Shown: positions 1 through 12,282, counted from the first letter of the stretch. The stretch is DNA of 64,000 nucleotides from Fomes fomentarius (GCA_022606135.1 JABYQN010000017.1:248001-312000), one strand, 5' to 3'. Notes: generated from the sequence alone by a model not told the origin. A program made the numbers and translations.

Positions 1-800
1 AAGAAAGGGTCGTCACGGGCACGATACGCGCAGACGATGGCCAGGTTCGCGCCTGCGGAGTCACCACCAAGGACGAAGCCCTTCTGCAGCGAAATATGGA
101 GCGCGGCCGCTTTCTCTGCAGTCTGAAAGGATTGTCAATGCAAGCAAGCACACGGTCATCCCGAAGCAGAGACAGACCCATTTCACCGCAGCGTACGCAT
201 CGTTCAATCCAGCAGGAAATGGGTTTTCGGGAGCAAGCCTGTCAAAGAAACACCATGAGCACTGCTATGTCTAGTCAGACGGAATGCAGACGTACCTATA
301 GTCGACATTCACGACGCAAACCTGTTGCTCTACGCTGAGGTTGCGGAGGAAGTTATCGTCTTGATCGATGTCACCTGCTATCCACCCTACATGTTTTCGG
401 GGTGCTGTCAGTCAACGGTTGTCGACGATGCAAAGCATGGCGCACACCTCCAGCATGGAACCAGACGAGGACAGGATAGGTCTGTGTCGCATTCCCCGAC
501 GGTACGATGCACCTCGCCCGAATACGCCCACCTTCGACTGGTATGGACTTATCCTCGAGGGTATATGTCGAGGCTACAGGTGAGGTCAAGCCTTTGAAAT
601 TCTCTCGAATAGCTCAAGTACATACCGGGTGGTAGCATTTGAGCGTGATGTTGAATGGAATCCTGTACGGCCGTCCGCGCGACCGTTCGGGCAATCTCAA
701 GAGGAGATTGGCCCGAGACAGACGCATTTGGGGCGACGTTAGTCAGGCTCTGCTGCTTGGCGTATGCTTCGGCAAATTCGGGATCCATGAAGTACCGCAA
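1..800 (-). CDS. Alpha/beta hydrolase, HSL/esterase family (partial at window edge)
   Basis: Predicted exons: 626-800, 448-573, 296-386, 178-238 and 1-122 (continues off the left edge), read on the minus strand. The spliced protein shows the hormone-sensitive-lipase/alpha-beta-hydrolase-3 order: an HAGGW oxyanion-hole motif (usually HGGGW) in exons 2-3, a VDYR-LAPENPFPAG stretch across exons 3-4, and the nucleophile elbow GGDSAGANLA in exon 5. Asp and His of the triad would lie beyond the edge. Donors and acceptors are consensus (gtatgt, gtgtgc, gtacgt, gtctgt) and all phases fit. The family hydrolyses ester bonds of small acyl substrates; the substrate cannot be read from sequence. No break is seen in the visible part. 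The start at 800 is the only Met that opens the first exon. Confidence 0.85.
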
Positions 801-1156
801 GAAAGAATGTGTTCAACCCGGGTCTGTAGAGGAGGTTGAAGTAGGTGACATCGTGTTTCACTTCCTATATACAGGAGACACAAGTCGAACCATGTGTCAA
901 TGTGGAAGAGGGCGAGCTCGAGTATGTACCAACCCTGGATTGTCGGGTGGCGTTGGCTTCGAGGCTGTAACAATACGCAACTCGGGCGGCACATCGCCGC
1001 CCGCACTAAATACGAAGTGACAACATGTAAGCTCGCAAGGTTCAAGTGAATTGGTCTGACCAAGCGATGTATGATACCTCCGAACGGCAATCGAGATGAT
1101 CGACATGAGAAGAACAGACGAGTACGCCCTCGTGCTGAGTTGCCCGCCCGACTTCA

Positions 1157-2485
1157 TCACGGGTTTGTAGTTCGATTCCTACGCCTCAGACCCCACCACT
1201 CCGTCAGATGGGGAGCTGCCTCCACATCCGCCCACCCCCTATCATTTCCTGTATACGCCCGGTTCAAGGTAGCCGCGAGCCCGGCCCACCTACGAGCTCC
1301 CTCCGCGTCCTCGAGTGCACAACATGCTTTGCACAATCGCGTGGCAAAGCCCTCCCAGACCGGCTCGTAGTACAGCTGCTCCTTTTCGAACAGATCCATG
1401 TACATCTTGTCTACGCGGTTGATGTAGTCGTCGGGCATGCTAGGCGTATGCGCCCAGCGCTCAAGTGCGGCATTGCGTGTGTCGAGGTCAGAGTCTGCCT
1501 TTGCGATGAGTGCGCGGCGGGCATCGCTCTGGGAGAGGGCGGGTCCTGAGAGCGAGCAGGCGGGGCAGGCACAGGTGAAGCCGTAGTCCTCTGAGAGCGC
1601 GAGCTGTCGTGCGGCTCGGGGGAGTCCTGGGTCGATGTATGAGATGAAGATCTGCGAGTTGGGGGATATTGGGAGGAGGGCACGGAGTTCGAATGAGAGT
1701 GTATCGAGGTCGAATCGATAGAAAGCGTTGGGAGAGCAGCTGAGTGAGGTGAGCTCACTTAATGCGGAGGGACCATGGGCTCGAAAAAGTGCGGACCTGT
1801 GATTCACTCTGGAGATGTCCTTGCATACGGCCGCGTATTGCCGCTTGGAGTGAGGGAGGAGACCGATATGCAGGGCGTTAGTGTCGATGATGGCCTTGAT
1901 TCGGGAGGGCTCCTGAGGATGGCTATTCATGAGGAGGAAGAATGCTTCCCTGCTGGAGAGTGAGAGGGATTCTATGGCGCCTGCGAGCTCGAAATACGCC
2001 TTGTCTGCAGGTAGCTCACGATGGAACGGGAGCAGTTGTGGGTAGATGATGAGCGGCTTCTCCTGCACGATCAGCTCTCCCGTTTGGATACTGTCTGTAG
2101 AGAACATCCCCAGACCGCTTTGGCCAGTGTCAGTTATACAGAAGAGGGTGGAGCCGGGATCCCCACTTGTGGTGTTGTCAGGCTCGGTCCATAGTGTGTA
2201 TCGGATGTCTTGATCAACTAGTGCAATATGTTGTGGCCCCGAATCAAAAGAGTTAGACGTAGGTCCCGCCGACGGCATAGTCTTCCACTCAATTTCCGCC
2301 GGCAGCACTGGTATACTATCAAGCACTTGACAGTCTGCGACTATGCGAGGAGATGGTATAGGAATTTGCATGACGGAGTCCGAACGGTGAAGAAGTTTCG
2401 ATTGGTTGACCGGGTTTCCGGTCCGCATTTCATCAGTGACCTGACTCGGAGTGAGGAGTCTGCCAGCGCATATGTAGTGAGTCAT
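1157..2485 (-). CDS. SET-domain protein, SMYD-like
   Basis: Predicted exons 1797-2485 and 1157-1739 (423 aa). Removing the 57 nt intron restores the diagnostic VNHSCSPNA motif, which is split exactly at the serine codon; unspliced, the frame is open but the motif is broken by foreign residues. The SET region has a GLGMFST start (SAM-binding side), the NHSCSPN motif, then a SYIDPGLPRAARQ segment and a post-SET-like FTCACPAC cysteine group. Such proteins are predicted lysine methyltransferases; in fungi most are uncharacterised. The first 60-70 residues look low in similarity to the family, so translation may start at an internal Met (around 2277). It is transcribed away from the broken F-box-like gene at 2884. 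Confidence 0.8.
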   Translation of the reverse strand: MTHYICAGRLLTPSQVTDEMRTGNPVNQSKLLHRSDSVMQIPIPSPRIVADCQVLDSIPVLPAEIEWKTMPSAGPTSNSFDSGPQHIALVDQDIRYTLWTEPDNTTSGDPGSTLFCITDTGQSGLGMFSTDSIQTGELIVQEKPLIIYPQLLPFHRELPADKAYFELAGAIESLSLSSREAFFLLMNSHPQEPSRIKAIIDTNALHIGLLPHSKRQYAAVCKDISRVNHRSALFRAHGPSALSELTSLSCSPNAFYRFDLDTLSFELRALLPISPNSQIFISYIDPGLPRAARQLALSEDYGFTCACPACSLSGPALSQSDARRALIAKADSDLDTRNAALERWAHTPSMPDDYINRVDKMYMDLFEKEQLYYEPVWEGFATRLCKACCALEDAEGARRWAGLAATLNRAYTGNDRGWADVEAAPHLTEWWGLRRRNRTTNP

Positions 2486-2883
2486 ATCCTGTGTAACCAG
2501 GCTGAGTAGACGTACTTGCAGTGATGAGTACTATACATTGATGCGGTTATGGAGTTCAACTTAAAGTTGGGTTGGAGCCTTGGAGGGAATGCTAATAGCG
2601 CCTACGTCGTGACAGTGACCCGTGACCGAGTGACACCTCTCGCGTGGACGCGCGTCCTCTGCTGCTTCTCGACTAGCCACGATCATACCAAGGCTTTGCT
2701 CAGTTTGCGCTACTGGGTGATAGTGCGTGACTGCTCCCAAATCGAGCACCACGACTTATGCAACTTCCACCTTACACTGTGTCAAGCTCAAGTTGGGCGT
2801 CCGAGAGAAGTTGCATCAGGTATAATCATCCTATCTAGACTCCAAACCAATGAGCTCTCATACTTTCTCGACCCATCAGTGAT
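2486..2883. other. Intergenic region between divergent genes
   Basis: This 400 bp stretch separates the SET gene from the MSHP pseudogene copy A. The last 60 bp resemble the region upstream of MSHP copy D (near 51480), so copy A was duplicated with part of its promoter. No gene seen. Confidence 0.5.
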
Positions 2884-4314
2884 ATGTCGCATCCATCACC
2901 TGTGCTGAACCACGATGTTCTGCGCACCGTGGTTGGGTATGTGGGAACAAAGACTCTCCTGTCGCTCATGCTTTACTGCCACGCGCACTACCAGGTCTGT
3001 GTGCCTGTACTCCTTGCTAAGCCGGCGGTATGTCTCGACCAAGCGCACTGGCCGGTCAAGAAGATGCGCCGCGTCGTCTGGTTTTTCCTGCAATTCATGT
3101 CAGCGGACAGACGACACTGGCAATCTCTTCGCGGTCTCATCTTCGGGAGCATGTTACGCCCCGACGAAGTGGAGCTATTGGCGGAAGGGATCAAACACGC
3201 ACCCAATATCGCACACCTCGAGTTCAAACTCTCAGACCACCTTCTCAGCACCTATTCGGACTTTCACGCAGCTCGCGTGTCGCTAAAAACATCCAGCATT
3301 TCAGGATCAGCGGGGCCACAAAACACACGTGCCTGTTCCTCGAGAGCGTGCAGTGGCCCCTCGTCACTGCTGAACTCGACCAGTGTCGCCACTCAGTCCC
3401 GAGCATGCATCCCGCCGCCCTACTCCGGGGCGCACAGAACACCCTCGTCCGACTGACGTGCCAGACTGGAATGGGTGTGGCTACTCTTGTAGTAATCCGG
3501 TATACCCCAACGTGACGAGCCTCTACATGTCCCACATGGAAACGGACTCGATCATGCACGAATGGGTCACGGCGTATCCCAACGTGTCGCAACTCCCCGT
3601 CTCGGATTCGAATATGTACTACCGTGGGCACCGTGAAAGGAACTTGCGTGCCCTGGCGGATCAGTGTTGGTCCGGTCTGGACACATGTGATGCACGCCAT
3701 GTGGTAGATCTCTACGCCCTCGGACTGCCTTGCCGTATCCGCGCGGTGAAGTTTTTCGAGGAGTTAAAGTTCCGGTCCCTGCAGTTGTTCCCTGAAACTA
3801 TGGCGTATGCGCGACCCGTTGTATTATACCTGTCCTTGTACACAACGTACCTCGCGACCTTCCAGACGACCGTCATACAAGCCGCAAGTGATCTCCGGGA
3901 TCTCGAGCAACGACGCCTCACCATTCGGTTCGAGGGTGAGAGCGTCGACAAAGACCTCCCGCGCTCGCTGGTACGTGTCGTTGTTGCACTGGAGCCATAT
4001 GGAAATTGCTCAGCCGACTCTGTTTAGCTGGAAGGCGTCGACGCGATCCGAATGCTCCCCAAACTCCGAATGCTCACACTTCGAATGCAGTGCGCACTAT
4101 TGTGTTGGTGGGAAAGGAGGAGTGAGGAAGAGAATCGCAAGCCGCGCATCGAGGATAGAAATTCCCCTCCCCTTTCTGCACTCTCGCTGATCACGTTCAA
4201 TCGTCAGGAGTTATGCAGAGCGTGGAGATTTTTGGACTCAATATCAATGAGATGCCACAGGGAACGAGTCCGATAGATGAGCAGGTCCAGCGGACTGACG
4301 TTATCGATGCGTGA
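2884..4314 (+). pseudogene. F-box-like MSHP family, copy A (broken)
   Basis: Homologous along its length to the intact gene at 49966-51436. The N-terminus (MSHPSPVLNHDVL, then a TLLSLMLYC segment) matches the F-box-like start. The frame then shifts twice: near 3280, where an A-run appears one base short, and between 3440 and 3500. The protein continues in other frames through a segment ending at about 3970. The family intron (gtacgtgtcg to tttag, 3971-4027) is preserved, and the last exon (4028-4314) lacks about 30 nt, removing a CRALFSLAP-type segment. It cannot make the family protein unless unusually spliced. Downstream sequence to about 4990 belongs to the same duplicated block (see the entry at 60293). 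Confidence 0.8.
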
Positions 4315-5360
4315 ACGGGAAGTACTTTGATAATGGCCACCGTGGTCCAGGGTACGCAAATATTGAAGCAAGCGGAGCGAGCGCGCGAGAGAGCAGGGAA
4401 GCGAGCAACAAAAGGAATGAATTCGCGTTTGTACCAAGCAAACGCGTAAGGGATACAAAGTGATGCGCGAGCCTTATAAGTAACTTAGAGGATTGTAAAT
4501 GACCAAATCAGGACATAACTAAGGTACCAGTAAGCCCGTAAATGGTAACATACAGGGGCTTATCGTACGACGATAGGGTATCGTCCGGGCCGGATGCGTC
4601 ATCGGTCGTACTCGGAAAAACTCATGTTCCAACAGCAAATCAATCCTCATAAGTGGGAGGATATCTGACGTAACGCGCATTCGACCAGCAGCAGAGTGAA
4701 GGTAGCGTAAGTTTGTGTTGTTGACATTCACACAGTCTACATAAATCAGGGTGTTCAATACATCTTTTTCTTGCAAGGATTGCATCGAAGCCGCAGCACG
4801 CACGAGGATTTCACAGGATCTCACAAGGTTCGGTTCGTATGTCATGCGGGTATATGCACTGGGTGTTATTGAAGTAGACTATAGCGCGACGAGCGCGTCG
4901 TTCGATGATGCGGAGTGAGCTGTGCGAGGCGCGACAATCCGTGGCGAACATCGAGTGGGGGACGACGCTCTCTGACCGCTCCGAGCGCCGAGCGTCCGCC
5001 ACACACACGTTCAGAATTGACGCAGACCTCGCTAAGCCTTGGAGCTATTGAGCTATCTTGCTTTCTGCGGCCAGACTATAAGTGTTCGCAAGCACTCCTG
5101 CACGCGCGACAAGGCGATTGAGACAATACATAGTTCGGACGACGCTCCTCGCCCGCCCTTCTCTGGGAGCGGACCGAGCCCCATTGATAATACACTTTGG
5201 ATGCGCGGCGGGGGGGGGGCTATTCAGGCGCTTGCTCTCTTGCCGTACTCTATGAGCGTCGCCTCTCAACCTTCGCTCCGGCGGCGCGCACGGAGAGGAT
5301 TGCGTCATTCACGTCAAGGTCGACCGGGATGGTGAGCACACCATTCGCACGTCCACGTGA
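4315..5360. repeat. 3' flank of MSHP copy A, shared with 60.4-60.64 kb
   Basis: Blocks around 4312-4350 and 4845-4945 match 60417-60460 and 60530-60640 in the same orientation, including a segment around TGCACTGGGT and one around GACAATCCG. This shows that the two loci share a duplicated 3' flank. The rest, to 5360, holds no gene I can support; there is a run of nine G near 5211. Confidence 0.6.
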
Positions 5361-6084
5361 CTAACGAGAAGAAGACGAAACGTACCCATGGGTCAGCGCG
5401 CATGTGGGAGACAGCTGAGAGACTAGGGGACTTACGGCGTGCGTTTCAGCCCGGGAGCGCGAAATAGAACTAGAACTGCAGCTCGGAGCCCGGGAGCTTC
5501 GGACTACAACCGTGATCTGTTGCGCCGCAGTGGCAGCAGCCGCGGCAGTGTTATTCACGGCCTCAGGGGGGTTTTCGGGCTGAGCAGCAGAGGCTGGTTG
5601 TGGTCGGCGAGAGTGTGAGTGTGATGATGGTGCTGGGTGTATGTGCACGACAACCTGCGGCGGGTGTGAAGTATTCGTGGGAGGCTCCTCCTCCTTCGTC
5701 GTCGTCGGCTTTTTCTTGAGCTTCACAGCAGCGGGTGCCGGGGCCGGCGGCGAGTCGGAGACTTTCGCACTGGTACTGGACTGCAAGGACGGAGGAAGTT
5801 AGCGACGAAGACTTGGACGGATGCGCGATTGACGAACTCACGATTTTAGCTGACCGTGACGAGGGTGCGGACGAGTGTCCGAATACACCACTGAAAGTGA
5901 GTCCGTCTGCGGTTAATTGCATGTTGAGGTTAAGCATTGGGTCCTTCGAACGCTTATCCTTCCCCGATGATAGCTTGAATGCCATGACAGGATGACGTGT
6001 CAGTGGTTCAGGCGGCTTGGCCGAGATGGCAGGCAGAGGGTTGCGGTCGAGATACTTTGCGGTCAAGTTCCTATAAGTACCCAC
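5361..6084 (-). CDS. Ser/Pro/Ala-rich protein of unknown function
   Basis: Two predicted exons, 5842-6084 and 5361-5780, joined across a 61 nt intron with a gtgagt donor, a gctaac branch-like site and a cag acceptor; phase is kept (220 aa). The N-terminal 80 residues are mixed, with a basic segment and the string MAFKLSSGKDKR. The C-terminal 140 residues are low complexity: Pro/Ala, a KKKP basic patch, a VVVHIHPAP segment, Ala runs and Ser runs, so it is probably disordered. No recognised domain. An upstream exon is possible because the first Met lies in weak context. Family not recognised. Confidence 0.5.
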
Positions 6085-7239
6085 TTCTGGCGCTTTAGCA
6101 CACTGCAGAAGTTATCGGACAATAGGAGCCGTAAGGTCACATGCTCAGCAAGAGGCAGTGGCACTTAACTAGAAGCATATCTTAAAGACAGGTGTAAGGG
6201 AAGGGCGCACAATAATCACCGCATTGAATGGGTCAGACCACATCGTGTGTCCCAGGACCGGTCAGGGATTGGGTCCGTGGGCATAACGCGGCAAATTCTA
6301 TGCACTTCAACCACATCAGCGTCCCGGTCCGCACGTAGCCCCCAAAAAGACTTTCCATAGTTGTGTACTCAGCTCTACCGTGATCATGAAGATGAGCCGC
6401 GCTAGTCCTTTAGCTGGCGGAGCGCGAGGTTCTGAACTCCGGGATGCCGCTTGCCACTGCGGACAATGGCTACGAGGCTCGCCTGATACCACTCTCTGTT
6501 GTTCGAGGCTGTGCAGCCCAGTCAGGCTGGAGGTGATATCTGTAGAAAATGGGATCTGCTCGATCACTCTATCGCACCATCCGTTGAACTCGAAGTGAAA
6601 CTCGATGGACTGGACTAGAGGGCAGAGCTCGTGCACCAGTGAGCATCTACGAGGGAGGCACATTGGGACGCCGCAGTGGATGTGTTGGTAGAGCTGGGTA
6701 TTGGGCTCGGCAGAGAGACGCGCGGCATGTCAGAGCGCATACCACCAGCCCTTCCTAGTTGACGCCTTCCAGGAGCGGCAGATGACGGTCCCATATCTCT
6801 CAGTGCGGCGGGAAAACGGAATTTATCCTTGGTTCAGTCTTGCACCTGAGTCAGGTCAACTTTCAAGTTGTCGGCGGTCGCTGGCAATGGAGGGTCGGTG
6901 CAAAACAAAACTGAAAGACGTGTACTATGTACACTCACGCAACGGTGAGTGCTAGATCAGCTCAACCTTTTCGAGCGTGCGCTGCGTAGCGAGGGCAGGT
7001 CTTTGTATTGCGAGTACATGACACGATGCTGAGGGTGGGTGAAGTCGTGCCAGTGCTGTCGGCGCGTCCATCCGATCGATCGCTCAGGCTGAAATCGGCT
7101 GGCCGCAGAGGCCCAGGGAAACATCGAGTCCACGTCCATCCATGTACATTGATGGAATGTAACAAGAACATGGGGTTCCCGGGTTACAGTGTTCGGCGTG
7201 ACTTCGCGCTACTAGTACACGGCGCGCTAGTGCACAGCG
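6085..7239 (-). other. Decayed sequence with possible F-box protein fragments
   Basis: No intact gene. On the minus strand, 6400-6663 reads as a segment with HELCPLVQSIEFHF and SLTGLHSLE, the style of LRR parts of basidiomycete F-box proteins, and 6957-7171 gives short reading frames with no clear domain. The frames do not join. It may be an old F-box gene remnant next to the intact P gene; this is a weak call. Confidence 0.25.
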
Positions 7240-8550
7240 CTAGTAGTCTTCCAGCTCTTCGTCCGTCAAGCCAACACTTGTGAACCAACGGTGATCAACA
7301 GCAGGTATCCTCTTAGAGACGAGAGTATGCTTACTATGCTGGATAACTACCTTGATCGTGCCTCTCTCTGCGAAACGAGGTAGCGTTGTTCGAGCGGCCC
7401 ACAGCAACCACATCGACCTTTCAGGCTTATCGGAGTCCCCGCTAGCCACAATCTCCACACGGCGCAGGGAGTCAAACGGCTTTCTCGTAAGCACCTCGTC
7501 AAATCCGCCCTTCGCGAAGAGTTCTAGGGTCTGCGTATCTTCGCCGCTTCCGATATGCACGAGGTATAGAACGAGTTCTTCTATGCGAGCCTGCGGTGAT
7601 ATTTGAGATATAACCGACATCATCCAGGTGTAGGCATCTTGGTCTTCCTCCTCAGGCTCCTCCTCAAATAGGAGTTGAAGATGCCGTAGACCTTGTAGAG
7701 CCGCAATGGCTATGCAACATTTACCATGTTAGTAGGTGTGTCCAGTCGTGCGTAAACTAGGTTTGCTCGTACCTTCGTAGCTTTCCTCTAAATGAGGAAA
7801 GTTCCAGGTCGGTGACAGAGAGAGATCCTGGATTGACGTGCCAAGCGCGGGTAATATCTCCTTCACCAAAGTGACATCGTCTAGCTGCGGCGTAAAAAGA
7901 ACATGTCGGATTCTCACACACGCTTCACCTCGAAGATGATTATCACTCACCATCACCTTCCGTAGATTCTGACAGTGGTCGCGATATCCGTGAGAATCAG
8001 GTTTAGCCCCACCCTCGCACCAATACGTTCGGAACAAGGTGAGTTCCTCGAGCAGAGGGAATGACCAAACACACCGCGTCAGGTCTTCTAAGGTAATGTC
8101 CACGTCGTCCAACCGTAGCGTCCGTAGGTTCTTGTGTATTACCCATTCCTCCCTGAACCGGTGCTGTATCATCGCGAGATGATCTTGCCCATCACTGGAG
8201 TACGAGAATAGAAGCCCGTGCAGTGCGCTTAGGGTAGGGATGAGCGAAGTGGGGAACGGAATCTCCGCCGGAGCTGCTTCGAACTCGCCGACGTCGAACC
8301 AGAAATGGAGTCTATGCACGAGAGCTTGGAGGTCTGGTGACTGTGTGAGAGTGCGGGCAAAAAGGGCGATTGATTCAAGTCCGTCGAGCTCGACGTGTTT
8401 GTAGAGTCGGAATCGGGCGCGCGGCAGCCATGCTTGACATGTTAGAGCTGTGGCGCGCAAGGTGGCGTAGTGGAGGGATGGTGAAGCAACATCGGGGGCG
8501 AGAAAGTCGATGATGAGGTCCCATTTGTCCGGTGGGAGGATGGTGACCAT
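7240..8550 (-). CDS. F-box-like protein, family P
   Basis: Two exons, 7773-8550 and 7240-7709 (415 aa), with a 63 nt intron (gtacga donor, CTACTAAC branch site, catag acceptor). The N-terminus (ILPPDKWDLIIDFLAPDV, then LRATALTCQAWLPRARFRLY) has the shape of fungal F-box-like domains: a helix with LP/PP, a hydrophobic pair, then the CQAW-type second helix. The remainder has leucine-spaced segments (LRTLRLDDV, LLEELTLF, LRKVMVSD) as in LRR F-box proteins. The probable role is a substrate adaptor of an SCF ubiquitin ligase, with unknown target. It has an intact paralogue at 52243 in opposite orientation that shares the intron position and branch site. Confidence 0.75.
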
Positions 8551-9184
8551 GATATGAGTGTGCGATGCTGGAGGATTAGTCTACACTGACTCTAGCTTAT
8601 GTGCGAGGTGGTGGTACTTGAATCGAAGAAGTACTAGAGAGTCTGTGGCACCAGAAGCGTCACCATCGGTCTCACATTTGATCACCGTTGGCACACCAGA
8701 CTATCGGCGCGTTGTTGTAACGTTTCGTATCTTCAATGTTAACTAACTAACGAGTGATGATCGACTTGAGTGCCATGGCTCCATCATAATGCTTTACAAA
8801 TGTTTAAAGGCACTTACAAAGATCTAGAATACATAGCTTATTCAATACGAGCGGATGATTGTCACTAGGACAAACAAACACAAATCGTTTGGTACGCTAG
8901 AGATAAGCGCTCAAACGAGGCGTTCAAATCATTGCCACTATACTACGATGTCCTTCCTGGTCTTTGGTCTCTTGACGAGCTCTTGTTATGCAAGTGGCAT
9001 TCACCTATCCCGGTGCCTGAGTAGACTGTATTAAGGTTGCACTTCAGTCGACCCGAACATCATCACCGCGAATCCGGGCGTGCCACTCGAGTCACCTGCA
9101 GCTCCGAGTCCTACCAGCTGAAAGGGATCATCCTTGATCAGTACATTTATCCATCCTCTCAGTTCATATCATCTAGCATCATAC
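8551..9184. other. Intergenic region
   Basis: Upstream side of the P gene. A minus-strand reading near 9050-9110 gives a short glycine/serine piece, but no gene is supported. Confidence 0.4.
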
Positions 9185-9666
9185 ATGGCTAGCTACAACG
9201 GACGTGCTGTCCTGCTGAGGGTCATTCGCTTACATGATGTCCCCAAGCTCTCAACATGATTACTACATTGCCTTGTTCTCAGACGGTGTCACTCCCAACA
9301 AAGATGTACGTTTTGCTCATCTGGCCTAGCAGCTGTTCTCATACGCTTACTTGTTCTATAGGCTATGACCCGTCTGCTCGGTGAAAAGGAGTACGAGGTT
9401 CTCGTCGGGCGCGGCATGACCCGTTCGTCGGCATGCCCGGGAACAACATCACGCTCAACCTCGACCCGCCGATGGGTGCGCTCGTCCTTGGCTCACACGA
9501 CAACGTCTATGTACTTGGCGGACAAAACCTATAACATGACCGGGTGAGCGGGCGCGATATTATCGTGTACCCCTACGTGCCGAACGATGCGTTTGGCAGG
9601 GGGCCGTCGTACCTCAGCATCAAGTACATCCACTTCTCGTCCAGAGAACCGGTTGTAGTGGACTGA
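9185..9666 (+). pseudogene. Remnant of an unrecognised gene
   Basis: Coding-like segments read in order on the plus strand: a Met-Ala-Ser-Tyr start near 9185; HDYYIALFSDGVTPNKD ending at a gtacgt donor near 9316; an acceptor tag near 9361 followed by AMTRLLGEKEYEVLVG. After a frameshift near 9415 comes FVGMPGNNITLNLDPPMGA then LGSHDNVYVLGG, and, after a stop, VYPYVPNDAFG and a final VVVD-stop at about 9666. The splice sites show this was a spliced gene. At least one frameshift and one stop remain. I do not recognise the family; the acidic beta-rich style would suit a secreted or lectin-like protein, but that is a guess. Confidence 0.4.
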
Positions 9667-9753
9667 GCGGGAGGTGTGCGTGCGCGGCCGGGAGTTTCAT
9701 GCGTCGGGGAGACACTATGTCACTACAAGCAAGAGGATGATGTATTTATATTA

Positions 9754-10095
9754 CGTAGTGTGACAGTGCCGTATAAGGATGCAGAGCAAGCGAACGCGGG
9801 TGCGCAACATACCTATCTATTACTGACAAGCAGGCTCGAATGCTGTCTAAAGTATCGACACCATCGACGTCTGTCAAAACGTAAATCAGATATCCTTCCC
9901 ACTCTTCTCAAACATTCGTGTGTTGCTAGGGCTGTCGGCAGGTCTAAGCGTCGTCTCTGCTTGCCATTGGAAAATAAGTGCATTCTACATGTGCCTCAAG
10001 TAGGGCAAGAAGGCAAAAGTATCGCTCGTAGATCGAAACATTGAAGCCTAAGGGCTCAATGTAGCAGAACCAGATGATTCAGTCATGATGAATAG
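9754..10095 (+). repeat. Repeat X, copy 1 (inverted copy at 45738-46075)
   Basis: About 340 bp that match 45738-46075 in reverse complement with small differences. Both copies contain the same string of landmarks, such as TGCCATTGGAAAATAAGTGC and CTCAATGT near their ends. No ORF, no clear terminal repeat and no tRNA-like promoter is evident. This copy abuts the broken Mios-like gene; the other abuts a duplicated F-box locus. Confidence 0.75.
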
Positions 10096-11405
10096 CAAGA
10101 ACCCGACACTCACATATCGTCGGAGAAAACTCGCGATACCATTGTATGACTGAGCCATCCATAGTGTGATCCCCGCGCTCCAAAGAGTGTGCCTACGATT
10201 GGACGGGACGGACGGGATGCTAGGACGCTCCAAGGATCTCGTGGGTGTATCATATCAGTAATACGTGTAGGAGCATCCAATGCCCAGCGCGAGGTCTCCG
10301 CGGGAACTCCAGGGAGGATGGACTGGAATGTCGTGTGCAGCGCAGGACTCTAGGCCGTCCTTGTAGACGAGCAAGACATTCGACGTGAGCAGATGCGGCT
10401 TTGCGCTTGGGACTCAGCGCGAAGGAGGCGAATGGACGCGGCAAGTTGTGGGAAAGATGAACTAGTAGACGTTCATCGCATATGAGGACTCACTTCTGCG
10501 TGTCAGCGAGGGTCAGACGATATGGAGATGGCTCTCCAGGCGTCGTTGGGGGTGGAAGAGGCTTGACCCCGACCCCGCACTGGCCCATGGTGAGACGCAA
10601 TATGTCCTCACTGGCACCGCCTTGCCCCCCGACTGCGACGAGTCCCACGAGCGGCTTCTCTCCTGCTATGACTCTATGTATTGCGCCTGGAGAATGTCCC
10701 AAAGGCACACATGACTCGCGTCGCGCTCGAGCATATTTAGCGTGGTAGGCGGGAATGCTACATGCGCGAGAGGGACAGCGATTGACCCTGAAGAACACCC
10801 CTTTCACGAGAGATGACATGAGTAACGGTCCCCGCCGTCTGGAAATACATCCTTTGCGGTGGATGTAAGGACTAGCTGAGTGAACCGCCAGATGTCCCAG
10901 GTGGAGACTATGCCCTCGCTGAAGCATGCGACGCGATGCGCTTCCCATGGGTCTGTGGCAATACCATGGACCCTGCTAGCTGCCTTGGCAGGCGAAGACG
11001 CGGGACTCCGAAGGCAATAGAGCTGGAGCCAACGGTGGAGATGCCAGCGAGTAGTAGCTGAGAGTCATCCCAAGCCAGAGTCGAGACTACCTCAGCAGAA
11101 GCATGTTGTTATAGGACACGAGTATCAACACCCGCGCGTGCCCCATCACTACGTGGAAGTGGAGGAGGCAGTTGACTCGTGGTATCGAGGTATCGAATGA
11201 CAAGACAGGCAGAGTGGAGTGTATGTCCCAGATGACTTGACTAGGATCGTTGCGCACCATGTCAAGGCTCACTGCGGGGTAGTTCGGGCTGGCGGGAGAG
11301 AACGCGAGGGTGTGACACGTCCGTGGGTTCCGCGCAGGGAAAAACACAGTAGCGCTATTGCGGGCATGTTCGAAAGCTTCAAACCACAGGGATCCACGCA
11401 ACCAT
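10096..11405 (-). pseudogene. WD40-repeat protein remnant, Mios/SEA4-like
   Basis: Read on the minus strand, scattered frames give WD40 pieces in the order seen in Mios (SEA complex / GATOR2, TORC1 nutrient signalling): HTLAFSPASPNYPAV with VRNDPSQVIWDI (near 11220-11320), a STLAWDD-LLLAGIS blade (near 11010-11075), GIATDPWEAHRVACF with STWDIWRF (near 10880-10970), and a WSSRGDLALGIGCSYT piece (near 10260-10310). The pieces are in different frames with stops between them, so the locus is dead. The 3' side ends at repeat X. Assignment rests on motif style only. Confidence 0.5.
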
Positions 11406-12282
11406 TGCTGAAGCCTATCGCGACGAGGTCATCCCGCATTGGATCAAGCGACCACGCGAAGCACTACCCCGAGCGTGGAGAGGGTTGGGATTGGTGGTCA
11501 GGAGATTAATACACATATTTGCTCACCTTCATCCGATTCAACTCGAGCTGCGAGGCGACCTGTTCAATCTCGGATGTGTAAGGAAGCCATTCGTTTTGTC
11601 GGATTGCGCGACCATCTCCAAGACCTGAGCCAGTCAATTTTCAAAGCCTGTATCCAACGTCAATAACTCCTCTGTTGTGTAGAGATTAAGACATACTCTG
11701 TAGTTGCCTGGTCTCGTAGTGTTCTAAACAATATGCGCGATCGTGTACTTGCGCGCTTTCGAGACGAGAACTCAGAGAACTGCAATCCTCAGAACTCCAC
11801 TTTCTGCAAGATTGCTGAGTACTAGTAAGTCAGACAAGCCAGTCAATGTCAGAATGTTGTCCTGGTCAGACTTATGGTGCGGGAGTCTCAGGGCATCTCA
11901 ACGCAGCCAGCAGTAGATGTCGAGTCGTAATTGGAAGTTGGAGACAGTCCACGTTGAATGCGTCCAAGTAGCCGCCGCGCGCAACCCAAGCGCCGTCCCG
12001 CGCACGGACGTTGGCGCGCGCGTCGAATCATCCGCCCGGGGTGGCTATCCCGCTTGTCAGTAGGCCCGTCCAAGTAGGCCCGTCCAATGTCTGCCTAGGG
12101 GAGACTAGCTCGATCTCGAATATCAACATTTCAGAATATCAACGTCTCAACGTCAATTCCCAGCCACTGCAACTATAACGGACTTCCTGATCTTAGTTCA
12201 AGTTGGGAAGTGCGCCGCCCCTTGGTTTGACTCTGCAACCTCATGAATATCGAATCTGCGCTCAAGAACCGCAGGGATCGCC
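11406..12282. other. Gene-poor stretch
   Basis: No gene I can support. Short ORFs on both strands lack domains, neighbours in frame or splice signals. Confidence 0.4.

Noticed and set aside
743..1160. Minus-strand ORFs between the hydrolase and the SET gene
   Set aside because: They overlap each other in different frames and show no family pattern.
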